From positions 1 through 28,332 of the forward strand of contig DDTD01000019.1 in the NCBI GenBank assembly GCA_002344005.1: DNA of 28,332 nt. Direction: 5' to 3'. Origin of the DNA: Ignavibacteria bacterium UBA2373 (GTDB lineage: Bacteria; Bacteroidota; Ignavibacteria; Kapaibacteriales; UBA961). The notes under the pieces are model-generated. The model had not been told where the DNA came from. It saw nothing but the letters and a program-made list of their open reading frames with translations, and ran no database searches. Shown here piece by piece: positions 8,660 through 17,945 of the stretch. Made by a program: the position numbers and the translations under genes. Every line of letters starts with the position of its first letter. The stretch's first letter is position 1.

Positions 8660-10219
8660 ATGAACAGACGACAGTTTCTCAGTGTCAATTTTCGCCAAGG
8701 AAATACCGATGGCATAGAGCCGACACAACAGATAAGCACAACAACATTAGCTCCATACAACTTGCCATTAACATTGGAAGATGCGTATCATTTGTTGCGA
8801 CGTATCAGTTTTGCCCCTACTGTTTCCATGGCTCAAGCACTTGTGGGAAAAACCTCTACCGAAGCTGTGAACCTGCTTTTGGGTGATACGATACAAGAGA
8901 TTACCACAAAGCCAAATTGGATAGACGAAGTAACGGAAAACCCAAGAGGAGCAGATATATTTACCCAAAATTCCATTTACGGCAAATGGTCAAGTCAATT
9001 TGCAAATTTTCAGCAATGGTGGATAGACCGAATGATCAAAGACACCTTTGGCACTATGGAAAAACTGACAGTGTTTTGGAGTGGTCATTTCACAACAGAA
9101 TTCGCATTTGACGAATCATTGATACCACCGCAACAATTGTTCAGACAATTTCTCATCTTTCATGCCGATAAACTATCTGATTTCAAAAAATTAGTGTTCG
9201 ATATAACATTAGATGGTGCAATGTTGGTTTATCTTGGCGGCAATCTTAATTCTAAAGGTAAGCCCAATGAAAATTATGCTCGCGAATTGATGGAACTTTA
9301 CTCGACCGGTATTGGACAATATACCGAAGGTGATGTGCAAGAAGCAGCAAGAGTACTCACAGGGTGGAAAGTAGGAATGTTTAATGATGAACCCGCATTA
9401 AACGGTTATTTTGCTTCCTATTTTTCCCCTACTGCTCATGACCAAGAAGCCAAACAATTTATGGGTGTCACTATACCGGCAAGAGACAATGATTCCAATA
9501 CTGAATACTTAGTAAAAAATGAAGAAGTACAAAAATTAATTGATATATTATTTGAACGGCGAACGCAAGCGATTGCTAAATTCATGGCAAGAAAAATTTA
9601 TCTCTTCTTTGTCTATAGTAATCCCAATATTGAATCAACCGCAGTTAATGAATTGGCAGAAATATTTATCAAAAATAATTTTGCAATCAAACCTACATTA
9701 ATGGCATTATTTGCAAGCGAACACTTCTTTGATGAAGCAAATCGCGGAACTCAAATCAAAACACCTCTTGAATTTGTCGTGGGTTTAGCAAGGCAATTAT
9801 CCGTCACAATAAACTCCCCTGTAACCCAAATCAGAAACTTTGAGCAATCCATCATGGATCCTCCCAATGTTGCGGGCTGGGAAGGGTATCGCACATGGAT
9901 AAGTACAAAGACATATCCATTACGGCGAAAATTTGCCTTAGATACAATTAATGCAATGACAGACCAGCAATTACTTAGTTTTGCAAAACAATTTCCCGAT
10001 TATGATAATGCAGAAAAACTAACTCGACATATTGAACATTTTCTTTTACCGAAATCAATTACAGACGAGCGACATATTCGTTACAGAAATGATTATCTAT
10101 TGCAAAAACAACCGGATTATGAATGGCCTGAAATGGTCAACAATGTAAGTCCTGCTGCACGAGGCATCAAAGCATTACTCACAGTTATCAGCAAAGCACC
10201 GGATTTTCAATTGTGTTAA
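8660..10219 (+). CDS. DUF1800 family protein
   Basis: A 519-residue member of DUF1800 (PF08811). Typical motifs are HLLRR at 44-48, FWSGHF at 139-144, NYARELMELYS at 205-215, DVQEAARVLTGW at 225-236, and a late PPNVAGWEGYRTWI near residue 395-408. The family's biochemical role is not established; its members are usually encoded beside DUF1501, as here. The N-terminus carries RRQFL, reminiscent of a Tat motif, but no hydrophobic stretch follows. It has no T9SS tail, unlike its two downstream neighbours. A good GAGGA ribosome binding site fixes the start. It is first in a three-gene plus-strand operon; the DUF1501 gene begins 25 bp after its stop. Confidence 0.92.
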   Translation: MNRRQFLSVNFRQGNTDGIEPTQQISTTTLAPYNLPLTLEDAYHLLRRISFAPTVSMAQALVGKTSTEAVNLLLGDTIQEITTKPNWIDEVTENPRGADIFTQNSIYGKWSSQFANFQQWWIDRMIKDTFGTMEKLTVFWSGHFTTEFAFDESLIPPQQLFRQFLIFHADKLSDFKKLVFDITLDGAMLVYLGGNLNSKGKPNENYARELMELYSTGIGQYTEGDVQEAARVLTGWKVGMFNDEPALNGYFASYFSPTAHDQEAKQFMGVTIPARDNDSNTEYLVKNEEVQKLIDILFERRTQAIAKFMARKIYLFFVYSNPNIESTAVNELAEIFIKNNFAIKPTLMALFASEHFFDEANRGTQIKTPLEFVVGLARQLSVTINSPVTQIRNFEQSIMDPPNVAGWEGYRTWISTKTYPLRRKFALDTINAMTDQQLLSFAKQFPDYDNAEKLTRHIEHFLLPKSITDERHIRYRNDYLLQKQPDYEWPEMVNNVSPAARGIKALLTVISKAPDFQLC

Positions 10220-10244
10220 ACTATCAATATTAGGAATATTTACT

Positions 10245-11822
10245 ATGAAACGCAGAGAATTTTTACAATATAGCGCAACAGCGGCAGCAGTAGCACCGAT
10301 TATTATTGGTGGTATGCCCTTAGTTGCAGGCGACCCTGCTATTCCTCTTGGGATTGAAGCCGAAAATGACTCCGTGCTTGTGATTATACAATTATTTGGC
10401 GGAAATGACGGGCTAAATACAATTATCCCATGCGATGATGATGAATATTATAATTTACGCAATCCGCAAAATGGTATAGGTGTACCCAAAAAAGATGCAA
10501 AAAGAATATTGTCCTCCAATACATATATGCACCCTGCTTTGGTAAATAATGCCCACAAAGAAGGATTTATGGGAATGTTTAATGAAGGACGATTAGCTAT
10601 AATTCAAGGCATAGGTTATGAAAATCCTAATTTATCGCATTTCCGTTCAACAGATATTTGGCTCAGTGGCATTAATAGTTCTGACCCGAATATAAGATTA
10701 TCTGACGGTTGGATTGGAAGATTTTTTGCTGATACTTTACCGAATTTTCCTACAGAAATTCCAGATCATCCGCTCTGTATCCAAATTGGTGCAGCAGTTT
10801 CTCTTTTGCTCCAAAGTGAAAAAGGTGATATGGGTATCGCATTAACAGACCCGCAAAAATTCTTTGAATTGGGAGTAGGTTTATCGCCTGATGAAGAATC
10901 TATTTCAGATAACTCATCCTATGCTGATGAATACAATTTTGTCAGGACATTAGCTCAACAAAGTGATCGTTATTCCCAAGTTGTCAAAGATGCATTTGAT
11001 AAAGGAAAAAACAGCATCGAGTATCGTGGCAACAGTTTATCATTACAATTAAAGCTCATAGCGCGTTTAATAAGCGGAGGGCTGAAAAGTAGAGTTTTTG
11101 TGTGCAATATGGGCGGTTTTGATACCCATGTTCAACAACAAGATATTGGTAATGGAGGACTTCATCCGAATTTATTAAATACAATTGCCGATGCGGTCAG
11201 TCGCTTTTCCGATGATTGTTTAGCACAAAATTTTCACAATAAAGTTATTGGAATGACAGTATCGGAATTTGGACGAAGACCGTATGAGAATGGTTCACGC
11301 GGAACAGATCACGGTGCTTCTTCTGTTCAATTCGTATGGGGGCATCGCGTTAAAGGCGGTGTTTATGGCACGAATCCAAATTTACAAAGTTTAGATGAAA
11401 ACCGTGATTTAGTTTATACTTATGATTATAGAAAGGTATATTCCGAAATTATTCAGACATGGTTTGGCGGTAGTAAAGATGCTGCAGAAATAGTATTAAA
11501 AGGTCGTTTTGTTCCTTTAGGAATTTTGGATAGCCCATTAGCTGGAATTTCTCCATTTAATGATATTCGTCAGAATACCTCTCTCTATCCTCATCCGAAT
11601 AATGGAACTTTTTCTTTGACTTGTGAAATTTCCAGATACTGTGATATCGAAGTATCAATTTATGAAATGCGAGGTAAAGCAGTGTTCACACAATATTTCA
11701 ATGGAATGCATCCGGGCGAACAAGTATTGCATCTCAGTACTGCTTTACAACCGGGAGTCTATCTTTTAGAACTATCATCCGGTGAATACCGTAAAGTTAT
11801 GCCGCTGACAATTATTCGATAA
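10245..11822 (+). CDS. DUF1501 family protein with Tat-like signal and T9SS sorting domain
   Basis: A 525-residue DUF1501 protein (PF07394, related to the alkaline phosphatase/sulfatase superfamily). The N-terminus has a twin-arginine-like signal: KRREFL, then a hydrophobic stretch to residue 28. Conserved DUF1501 elements include LFGGNDGLNTIIP (50-62), MGGFDTH near 285, and SEFGRRPYENGSRGTDHG near 340-357, a probable metal-binding region by analogy with the superfamily. The final 75 residues (YPHPNNGTFSL, IYEMRGKAVF, LQPGVYLLEL) form a T9SS type A sorting domain, so the protein is likely exported across both membranes. A Tat-like signal on a T9SS cargo is uncommon, since most cargo use Sec. 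It is followed after 18 bp by the giant ASH-repeat gene. Enzymatic activity is not established. Confidence 0.92.
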   Translation: MKRREFLQYSATAAAVAPIIIGGMPLVAGDPAIPLGIEAENDSVLVIIQLFGGNDGLNTIIPCDDDEYYNLRNPQNGIGVPKKDAKRILSSNTYMHPALVNNAHKEGFMGMFNEGRLAIIQGIGYENPNLSHFRSTDIWLSGINSSDPNIRLSDGWIGRFFADTLPNFPTEIPDHPLCIQIGAAVSLLLQSEKGDMGIALTDPQKFFELGVGLSPDEESISDNSSYADEYNFVRTLAQQSDRYSQVVKDAFDKGKNSIEYRGNSLSLQLKLIARLISGGLKSRVFVCNMGGFDTHVQQQDIGNGGLHPNLLNTIADAVSRFSDDCLAQNFHNKVIGMTVSEFGRRPYENGSRGTDHGASSVQFVWGHRVKGGVYGTNPNLQSLDENRDLVYTYDYRKVYSEIIQTWFGGSKDAAEIVLKGRFVPLGILDSPLAGISPFNDIRQNTSLYPHPNNGTFSLTCEISRYCDIEVSIYEMRGKAVFTQYFNGMHPGEQVLHLSTALQPGVYLLELSSGEYRKVMPLTIIR

Positions 11823-11840
11823 ATTACTTTTGCTCTCATC

Positions 11841-14800
11841 ATGAAATATACTCTATCTCTTATATTTATCGCAATGTATTCCACATTGTATGTGTATGGA
11901 CAATTCCCTGCTTCTTGTGACCCCCAAAGCGCAAGAGGATGTATCGGAAATTCATTACAATTAACGGTATCCAATGGAAAAGGTGCACATTATGTTGATG
12001 TGAACGGTTACAGAATAAAAGATAAATTACAAACCATGATGACATTTGAAGCATGGATAAAACCTCAAAGGCAAGTCGGAAAAATACAATTCATAGCGGG
12101 TTTATGGGGTCCGGCTAATGACAATAATGATGTTTGGCGTTTATATTTTGATCAAACCGATAATCTTGTCATAGAAGTAAATGGCGACGGCACAAAACTT
12201 GGGGCTAATGATAACACAATAGCTCGTTTTCCCGCTAATGGATTATATGCATCATGGAACCATGTTGCTGCACAATTTGATGGAAATACAGGTTTCGTTT
12301 TTCTGTATATCAATGGTCAACAGGTGGCAACGGGAAGAAATAATACATACCCTGCGCAATATTTACGGCCACCCGAAAATCAAAGTCTCCCAATGCAAAT
12401 CGGCAGCACTAACGGCTTATCGGATAATGAAAACTTATTCCGTACTTTTAAAGGTGAAATGGACGAAATACGCTATTGGCGACGAATTGTGCCGCAACCT
12501 GAATTAGAATGTGAACGATTTAAGAGTCGTGCAGGAAATGAAGCAGGTCTGATTTTTTATTATCGTTGTAATGAAAATAATTCGACATTTACTCTATGCG
12601 ATGCCACGGGAAAAAATTATACGGGTAATATGCGCAGCGGTGCCGTCTGTGATAAAACAGACAGAGATATTCCTTTAACAATTGTTACTTCTGTGCAAAA
12701 AATTGAGGAAGATGTGCAGTGCGATGATAAACGTACATGGAACATTACCGTAGAAGACACTTCCATTTGCGGAAATAATGTATCAATCCGGATAGTCGGT
12801 CGAGACAACAGCTCTTTTACTTTAAGTCGCAACTCTGCTCAGTTACTATCAAAAACTCCTATCACATTTACAGTAAGTTTTTCATCTGTTATCGTTGGTA
12901 ATATTATAGCTGATTTAAAAATTCGTTCCACTAATGCCTGTGGAAAAGAAATTACAATTCCCATTCGTCTCAATAGGACAACAGAGTTAAATACAAATAG
13001 ACAACGCATCAATTACGATACATTATTTGCCGGCTGTGTTAATCAATTATTTAAAGATGAAGTAGTAAAAATATGTAATTCAAGTGATAAAATAGGCACA
13101 CCGCGTACTGTGACTATTTCAGCATTTGAAACCGATTCTGTAACAAGATTTTTTGTCGTAAATACTGCATTACCATTGCAAATTCCTCCGGGTGAATGTC
13201 GCGATGTGACTGTTCGATTTTATTCCGTAGGTTCAAAAGCCGGTGAATATAGAGATACTGTCAAGGTTGTTTCAGATGATCGCTGTCCGGGAGGTTTGAG
13301 TATTCCATTGCGCGGTGTAGTGAGAGAAACCATTGTTCTGACTAATCCCAATGATGCCAAAAAAATTATTGATTCGATGAAATTTGGCTCTTATTGCTTG
13401 GAAGTATTAAGTAATCCATCCTACTATGTTTGGCGCAATAGCACAAAGCGAAAAATTTTTATTGATAGTATTATTGTTCCCGACGGATTTCAACATACAC
13501 GTATTCGTTTTCCTTTTGTCATTGAACCGGATAGAGGTTATCAATTTAATGTAGTGCGCTTTTTTCCTAAACGTCAAGGTAATTACCGTGATTCTATTGT
13601 TTTCCGATGTCGTTTAGACGGTTCACCATGTACAATTGAAAGAAAAATTTATGTTTCCGGCTACGGTTATGAGGCAGATGTAAACTTTATTACGCAGAGT
13701 GCCGATGCGGGAACATGTATAGTAGGTCAAGATAAAACATTCAATGTTATAGTAGAGAATAAAGCCCCCGATGTAATTCGTGCATCATTTTATTTTGAAA
13801 AAGGTGAAGCGTTTTTTGATATTACGCCAAAAAGTGCAAATATTCCATCAGGCAGATCTATTACATTAACTGTAACATTTCGTCCCTATTTAGACAGTCT
13901 TTATACGGATAAATTATGCTTATTTGAGCAAAAATGTTTTTCAACATCGTGTATTCCCCTCACAGGTAAAGGCATATTGGAAACTTTTAAATTTGAACCA
14001 CCCGTCATGCGCACAGAAAATGTAATTGGCTGCGGTTTTGCTTTTGATACTCTTCGTGTTAAGAATATTACTTCGGACAAACAAACAATGCAGACAATTA
14101 ATTTAAGCAGTCCTACAGGTCGTTATACAATAATATCTCCCAATCCATTACCAACAACTATTGAATTAGGTGCCAATGCAGATACCGCATTTATTTTTCA
14201 ATATATTCCAAATGATACCATTGCAGACAGAACAGATCCGGCATTTTTGCGATTTGTAAGTAATAGTTATGAATGGTCAGCTCCAATGCTCGGAACATCG
14301 GCGAATCCTCGCTTATATGTTACTCCCCTTTCCGTTTTCGGTTCTGTGGAAGTTAATGACACCAGAATTGATACAATAACCATTGAAAATGTGTCGGCTG
14401 TTCCTGTGCGTGTTGATAGAATGTCGGTACCAAATGGATTTACTATTATTTCACAAAATAAACCTTGGGGAACTGTATTGCAACCACGTGATTCAATTGT
14501 TGTTGCATTACTCTTTGCACCGCTCTCCGAACAAAATTATTCCAACACATTTATTGTCAGCTCCGATTCAATATGTAAAACATCACGAACAGGTAAATTA
14601 GAAGCAAAAGGTATTATGTATAAATTGCAAGCTCCTATTTCGATTGTCAATTGGGGTTATGTTAGACCATGTGATTGTATAACACGGGAAATTCCGTTCA
14701 TTAATGAATCGGAAGTACATGAAATGAGGGTCACATCCTTACAATTTGACACCACAAATGTTCCCAATGGAACACCGGATTTTTGGAAATGGACTTCTTC

Positions 14801-16847
14801 CTTTTCACCTTCCGGTACATTACCAATTATTATTCCGCCGGACACACGCGATACATTACGATTAGTCTTTTGTCCTCGTACTCCCGCCGAAGATAAATAT
14901 GTTGATTGTGCAACCTGGCTAAAATTTGATGCCGAAGGAGCCGGATGGCAAGAAAAATATTCAACATATTTACTCGGAAAACGCGCATTATTATATAAAC
15001 CGCTACCAAATAGTGTAGGGTTTGCACCAACACGCGTTGATACACTCTCTACACCGCGAATTGTACGTGTATTAATACCTCCTCGCACACTTAATCCAAA
15101 TCAAGAAACAATTACCATAGACTCTGTGACTTTCGCACCCGAAGAAAGAGTTTTTTCATATAGGGAAATTAATAATAAACCTTTTCCTTTAACACTTATA
15201 CCGGGAGATACATTGTCCGTACGAGTTGATTATAAACCTCGTGCGCCACGTAATTATGAAGCGCGAATGCGATTACACACATCAAAACCATGTATAGATA
15301 CTGATACTACCGTTTTAATCAAAGGCGATGCTTTTGCCCCTGCTTTCGGATTAAATTTTGCATTTGATACAGCTATGGTAGTCATTGATTCTTTCAAAGC
15401 ACCGTCATGCGACACAGTGAGAATACCGATTTGGTCTTCAAGAAATATACCCGCTAATTTGGTGGATATATTTTTACGTATTGGTCACGACACATCTGAG
15501 TTACAATTTGTTGGCGCTGAATCGTACTATATGTCTTCGATATGCAATCCTTCATTTTTACCGCAAATTATCAACACTCCGGGACCACATAGCGGGGTAT
15601 CATTAATTTGCAAAAACTTCTGTGGAGTGGATTCTACTCAGCCATTTATGTTTGCAAAATTTATTTCAAAAACAGGACAAAATTCCTCTACTTCAATTAC
15701 AGTGGATAGTATAAGATTTGATACAGAAGAAAGTATTAGATTTAATATTATTGCCGGAAATGATAATGGTCATATTACCATAGAAAAAGCAGATATTGCC
15801 ATAAGGGATTTACTTATCAATTTCGACAGTGTTCGCGTTCTTGACTGTAAAGACACAACTCTCACTGTAGTGAATACGGGTATTGTTCCTCTTATTATTG
15901 ATTCTTTGCCGAATTTACCACAAACAGTCAAAATAATAAGCAGCAATCCCCCATCCAATATCCCTATTCAAAAAGGTGATTCCATCATATTTACAGTTCG
16001 CTATTGTCCACAACGCTCAGATTCTTTATCACATAGTATTCAAGCCCGTTCTATTGACCCATGTACTATTCTTGATACAGTACCGGCACAAGGACGTGGA
16101 TATGCACCCGATATGACTGTGGCTTTTGGCGTTCATCCTAATTTCACACAAACGGATACCATATACGGCTCATTTAATGACACAGTATCTGTGCCTATTT
16201 ATGTTGAAAAAGATATTGCGGCAACATATCTTGGCACAACATATTGGATGAAAGCACTGTCATTTACAACGACATTATTCCATAATCCTACGGCTTTGAA
16301 ATTCCTTGGCTACTCCATTCCACAAGCAAGCAATGTTTCGGCAACGCCGGATTCTATTACAATGCAATTTACACAATTAGATACACTCGCCGCAGGAAAA
16401 TTAGGTGAATTATATTTTAAAGTAGTTGTACCGGATACTGTAATATCATCAATGAGTATAAAGACTTATGATTTTCGTTCTGATTCACTCCAATTTCTTG
16501 ATATTTCCCCAATCGGTACGGCATCACATTGTAAAGTGGGAGGACAATGTGGCATTACAACCTTAAAATTTATTGGATTACAGCCATCATTACAACAAAA
16601 TGCTCCCAACCCATTCAGCGAATCATCAGTGATATCCTTTACTGTACAAGAAAAATCTCCCGTTGTCTTGCATATTTTTGATACGCAAGGAAAAATTGTA
16701 AAAACAATACTTGATGGTTCAAAAATATATTCATCGGGAACATATACTATTAATTTTAGTGCTAATGAGCTTGAAAGCGGTGTCTATTTTTATGAAATTC
16801 AAACAGGAATTTTTAGACAAACTAAGATGATGATGATTGCTCGTTAA
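11841..16847 (+). CDS. Giant secreted LamG/ASH-repeat protein with cohesin-like modules and T9SS tail
   Basis: A protein of 1668 residues with signal peptide MKYTLSLIFIAMYSTLYVYG. Residues about 45-235 form a LamG/concanavalin-like domain (FEAWIKPQ, WNHVAAQFDG, GEMDEIRYWRR). Residues 290-1140 are repeated Ig-type 'choice-of-anchor D'/ASH modules recognised by recurring phrases such as IPPGECRDVTVRFYS and IPSGRSITLTVTFRP. Two cohesin-like segments (about 1170-1310 and 1420-1555) flank another ASH unit. The end, from NAPNPFSESSVISF to YFYEIQTG, is a T9SS type A sorting domain. It is probably a surface adhesin or scaffold; no catalytic motif is seen. It is third in the DUF1800-DUF1501 operon, starting 18 bp after DUF1501. 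Its stop overlaps the stop of the opposing gene, with no terminator between them. Confidence 0.92.
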   Translation: MKYTLSLIFIAMYSTLYVYGQFPASCDPQSARGCIGNSLQLTVSNGKGAHYVDVNGYRIKDKLQTMMTFEAWIKPQRQVGKIQFIAGLWGPANDNNDVWRLYFDQTDNLVIEVNGDGTKLGANDNTIARFPANGLYASWNHVAAQFDGNTGFVFLYINGQQVATGRNNTYPAQYLRPPENQSLPMQIGSTNGLSDNENLFRTFKGEMDEIRYWRRIVPQPELECERFKSRAGNEAGLIFYYRCNENNSTFTLCDATGKNYTGNMRSGAVCDKTDRDIPLTIVTSVQKIEEDVQCDDKRTWNITVEDTSICGNNVSIRIVGRDNSSFTLSRNSAQLLSKTPITFTVSFSSVIVGNIIADLKIRSTNACGKEITIPIRLNRTTELNTNRQRINYDTLFAGCVNQLFKDEVVKICNSSDKIGTPRTVTISAFETDSVTRFFVVNTALPLQIPPGECRDVTVRFYSVGSKAGEYRDTVKVVSDDRCPGGLSIPLRGVVRETIVLTNPNDAKKIIDSMKFGSYCLEVLSNPSYYVWRNSTKRKIFIDSIIVPDGFQHTRIRFPFVIEPDRGYQFNVVRFFPKRQGNYRDSIVFRCRLDGSPCTIERKIYVSGYGYEADVNFITQSADAGTCIVGQDKTFNVIVENKAPDVIRASFYFEKGEAFFDITPKSANIPSGRSITLTVTFRPYLDSLYTDKLCLFEQKCFSTSCIPLTGKGILETFKFEPPVMRTENVIGCGFAFDTLRVKNITSDKQTMQTINLSSPTGRYTIISPNPLPTTIELGANADTAFIFQYIPNDTIADRTDPAFLRFVSNSYEWSAPMLGTSANPRLYVTPLSVFGSVEVNDTRIDTITIENVSAVPVRVDRMSVPNGFTIISQNKPWGTVLQPRDSIVVALLFAPLSEQNYSNTFIVSSDSICKTSRTGKLEAKGIMYKLQAPISIVNWGYVRPCDCITREIPFINESEVHEMRVTSLQFDTTNVPNGTPDFWKWTSSFSPSGTLPIIIPPDTRDTLRLVFCPRTPAEDKYVDCATWLKFDAEGAGWQEKYSTYLLGKRALLYKPLPNSVGFAPTRVDTLSTPRIVRVLIPPRTLNPNQETITIDSVTFAPEERVFSYREINNKPFPLTLIPGDTLSVRVDYKPRAPRNYEARMRLHTSKPCIDTDTTVLIKGDAFAPAFGLNFAFDTAMVVIDSFKAPSCDTVRIPIWSSRNIPANLVDIFLRIGHDTSELQFVGAESYYMSSICNPSFLPQIINTPGPHSGVSLICKNFCGVDSTQPFMFAKFISKTGQNSSTSITVDSIRFDTEESIRFNIIAGNDNGHITIEKADIAIRDLLINFDSVRVLDCKDTTLTVVNTGIVPLIIDSLPNLPQTVKIISSNPPSNIPIQKGDSIIFTVRYCPQRSDSLSHSIQARSIDPCTILDTVPAQGRGYAPDMTVAFGVHPNFTQTDTIYGSFNDTVSVPIYVEKDIAATYLGTTYWMKALSFTTTLFHNPTALKFLGYSIPQASNVSATPDSITMQFTQLDTLAAGKLGELYFKVVVPDTVISSMSIKTYDFRSDSLQFLDISPIGTASHCKVGGQCGITTLKFIGLQPSLQQNAPNPFSESSVISFTVQEKSPVVLHIFDTQGKIVKTILDGSKIYSSGTYTINFSANELESGVYFYEIQTGIFRQTKMMMIAR

Positions 16848-17833
16848 TGTTTAGTCTTCTTTGTAAGAAATGCAAGATATATCTGACTTAATGTTTGCAT
16901 CGCTAACGGTATGAGAAATAGATGAAGTATAAATGCTTTGTCTATTTCTCTCATACGTGCTCTTACAAAAAATATCATCACATAAAATACAGGTAAAGTA
17001 AACATGAGATTATATCGTAAAAAAGGCAAAGATTGTTCTAATGACGGTATTGCAAAAAACACAAAAACTCCAAGGGATAATAACCATGTTAGTATCCATT
17101 CAGGATGCTGAATATTGTACAAATAATCTGTGCCTAAGTATGAAGATGATAATGTACTTGATGAATGACTTCCAACAAATATATGCAGCAAAACTGTAGA
17201 ACTCACAATCACGAAAGCAATATAGAGCGTATTGAGAAAAACTTTTTTTGTATTTTTTTCAGCGAATACTGTACCAATGAAATAAAAGACAGGCAATAAT
17301 AATGTTTGCTCTTTATTCCATGCGCTTAAGAATAATGGAACAATACTTCTTACAATATTGCCTTCAAGAAAATTTTTAGAAACTAAAGCAAAAAAACAAA
17401 GATTAAGTATATCACCGCTTTCATCCCATCCTGTTAATGATTGCGGTAATATTATCACCCACAACATTACTCCGACGAATGCAGAAATATAATCTAAGCC
17501 GGTTTGTCGAAAAAAACAGAACATCGCCCATTGCGTACAAAAGTACACAAGAATGCTCCACACAATTGTGGCTATCAAAAATGACTGAGTTGTATTGTGA
17601 ATAAAAATTGAAAGTGGTTGTCGTAAGAGTTCCGTAGCCAAAGATGGCAATATGCGATAATTATAAAGATTATCAGCATTATGATGAATTACAGCATAAT
17701 GACGATGATATTTTTCATTAATATTTGGCATATATTGACTTCGCGTCATGAAAAATGTAATGCTCAGGGCAAAAAACAAAAATAGTATTGATACTGCTTT
17801 CTGTTCTTTCGATACATTGAATATTAATTTCAT
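16844..17833 (-). CDS. Polytopic membrane protein, glycosyltransferase-like topology
   Basis: A 329-residue protein with about eight or nine hydrophobic segments and few loops. After the first segment it carries NADNLYNYRILPSLATELL, a pattern seen in EpsG/GT-C-like bacterial membrane proteins, where YRILP is common. An acidic WDESGD follows at about residue 138. Neither suggests an assignment strong enough to name. The start is supported by GGAG 8 bp upstream of the ATG. It lies 60 bp beyond the sucC terminator and converges with the giant secreted gene, their stop codons overlapping. It could be a lipid-linked sugar transferase or a generic integral membrane protein of unknown function. Confidence 0.7.
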   Translation of the reverse strand: MKLIFNVSKEQKAVSILFLFFALSITFFMTRSQYMPNINEKYHRHYAVIHHNADNLYNYRILPSLATELLRQPLSIFIHNTTQSFLIATIVWSILVYFCTQWAMFCFFRQTGLDYISAFVGVMLWVIILPQSLTGWDESGDILNLCFFALVSKNFLEGNIVRSIVPLFLSAWNKEQTLLLPVFYFIGTVFAEKNTKKVFLNTLYIAFVIVSSTVLLHIFVGSHSSSTLSSSYLGTDYLYNIQHPEWILTWLLSLGVFVFFAIPSLEQSLPFLRYNLMFTLPVFYVMIFFVRARMREIDKAFILHLFLIPLAMQTLSQIYLAFLTKKTKH

Positions 17834-17893
17834 AGATCTTCTCCACCAACATTATGAAAGACACTGACCAAGCAACACGATTATGCAAAAAGC

Positions 17894-17925
17894 AAAAAAA
17901 AAGCCGTCCTCTTCAAGAACGGCTT
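17894..17925 (-). terminator. Intrinsic terminator of sucC
   Basis: The stem aagccgt (17901-17907) pairs with acggctt (17919-17925), and the loop side may pair further. On the minus strand it is followed by at least seven T residues (17900-17894). It begins 20 bp after the sucC stop. Confidence 0.9.
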
Positions 17926-17945
17926 AACACTGCGAGATTTACTAA

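Noticed and set aside
14657..15088. 143-codon minus-strand open frame
   Set aside because: Shadow of the giant ASH-repeat gene, with no independent start signals or motifs.
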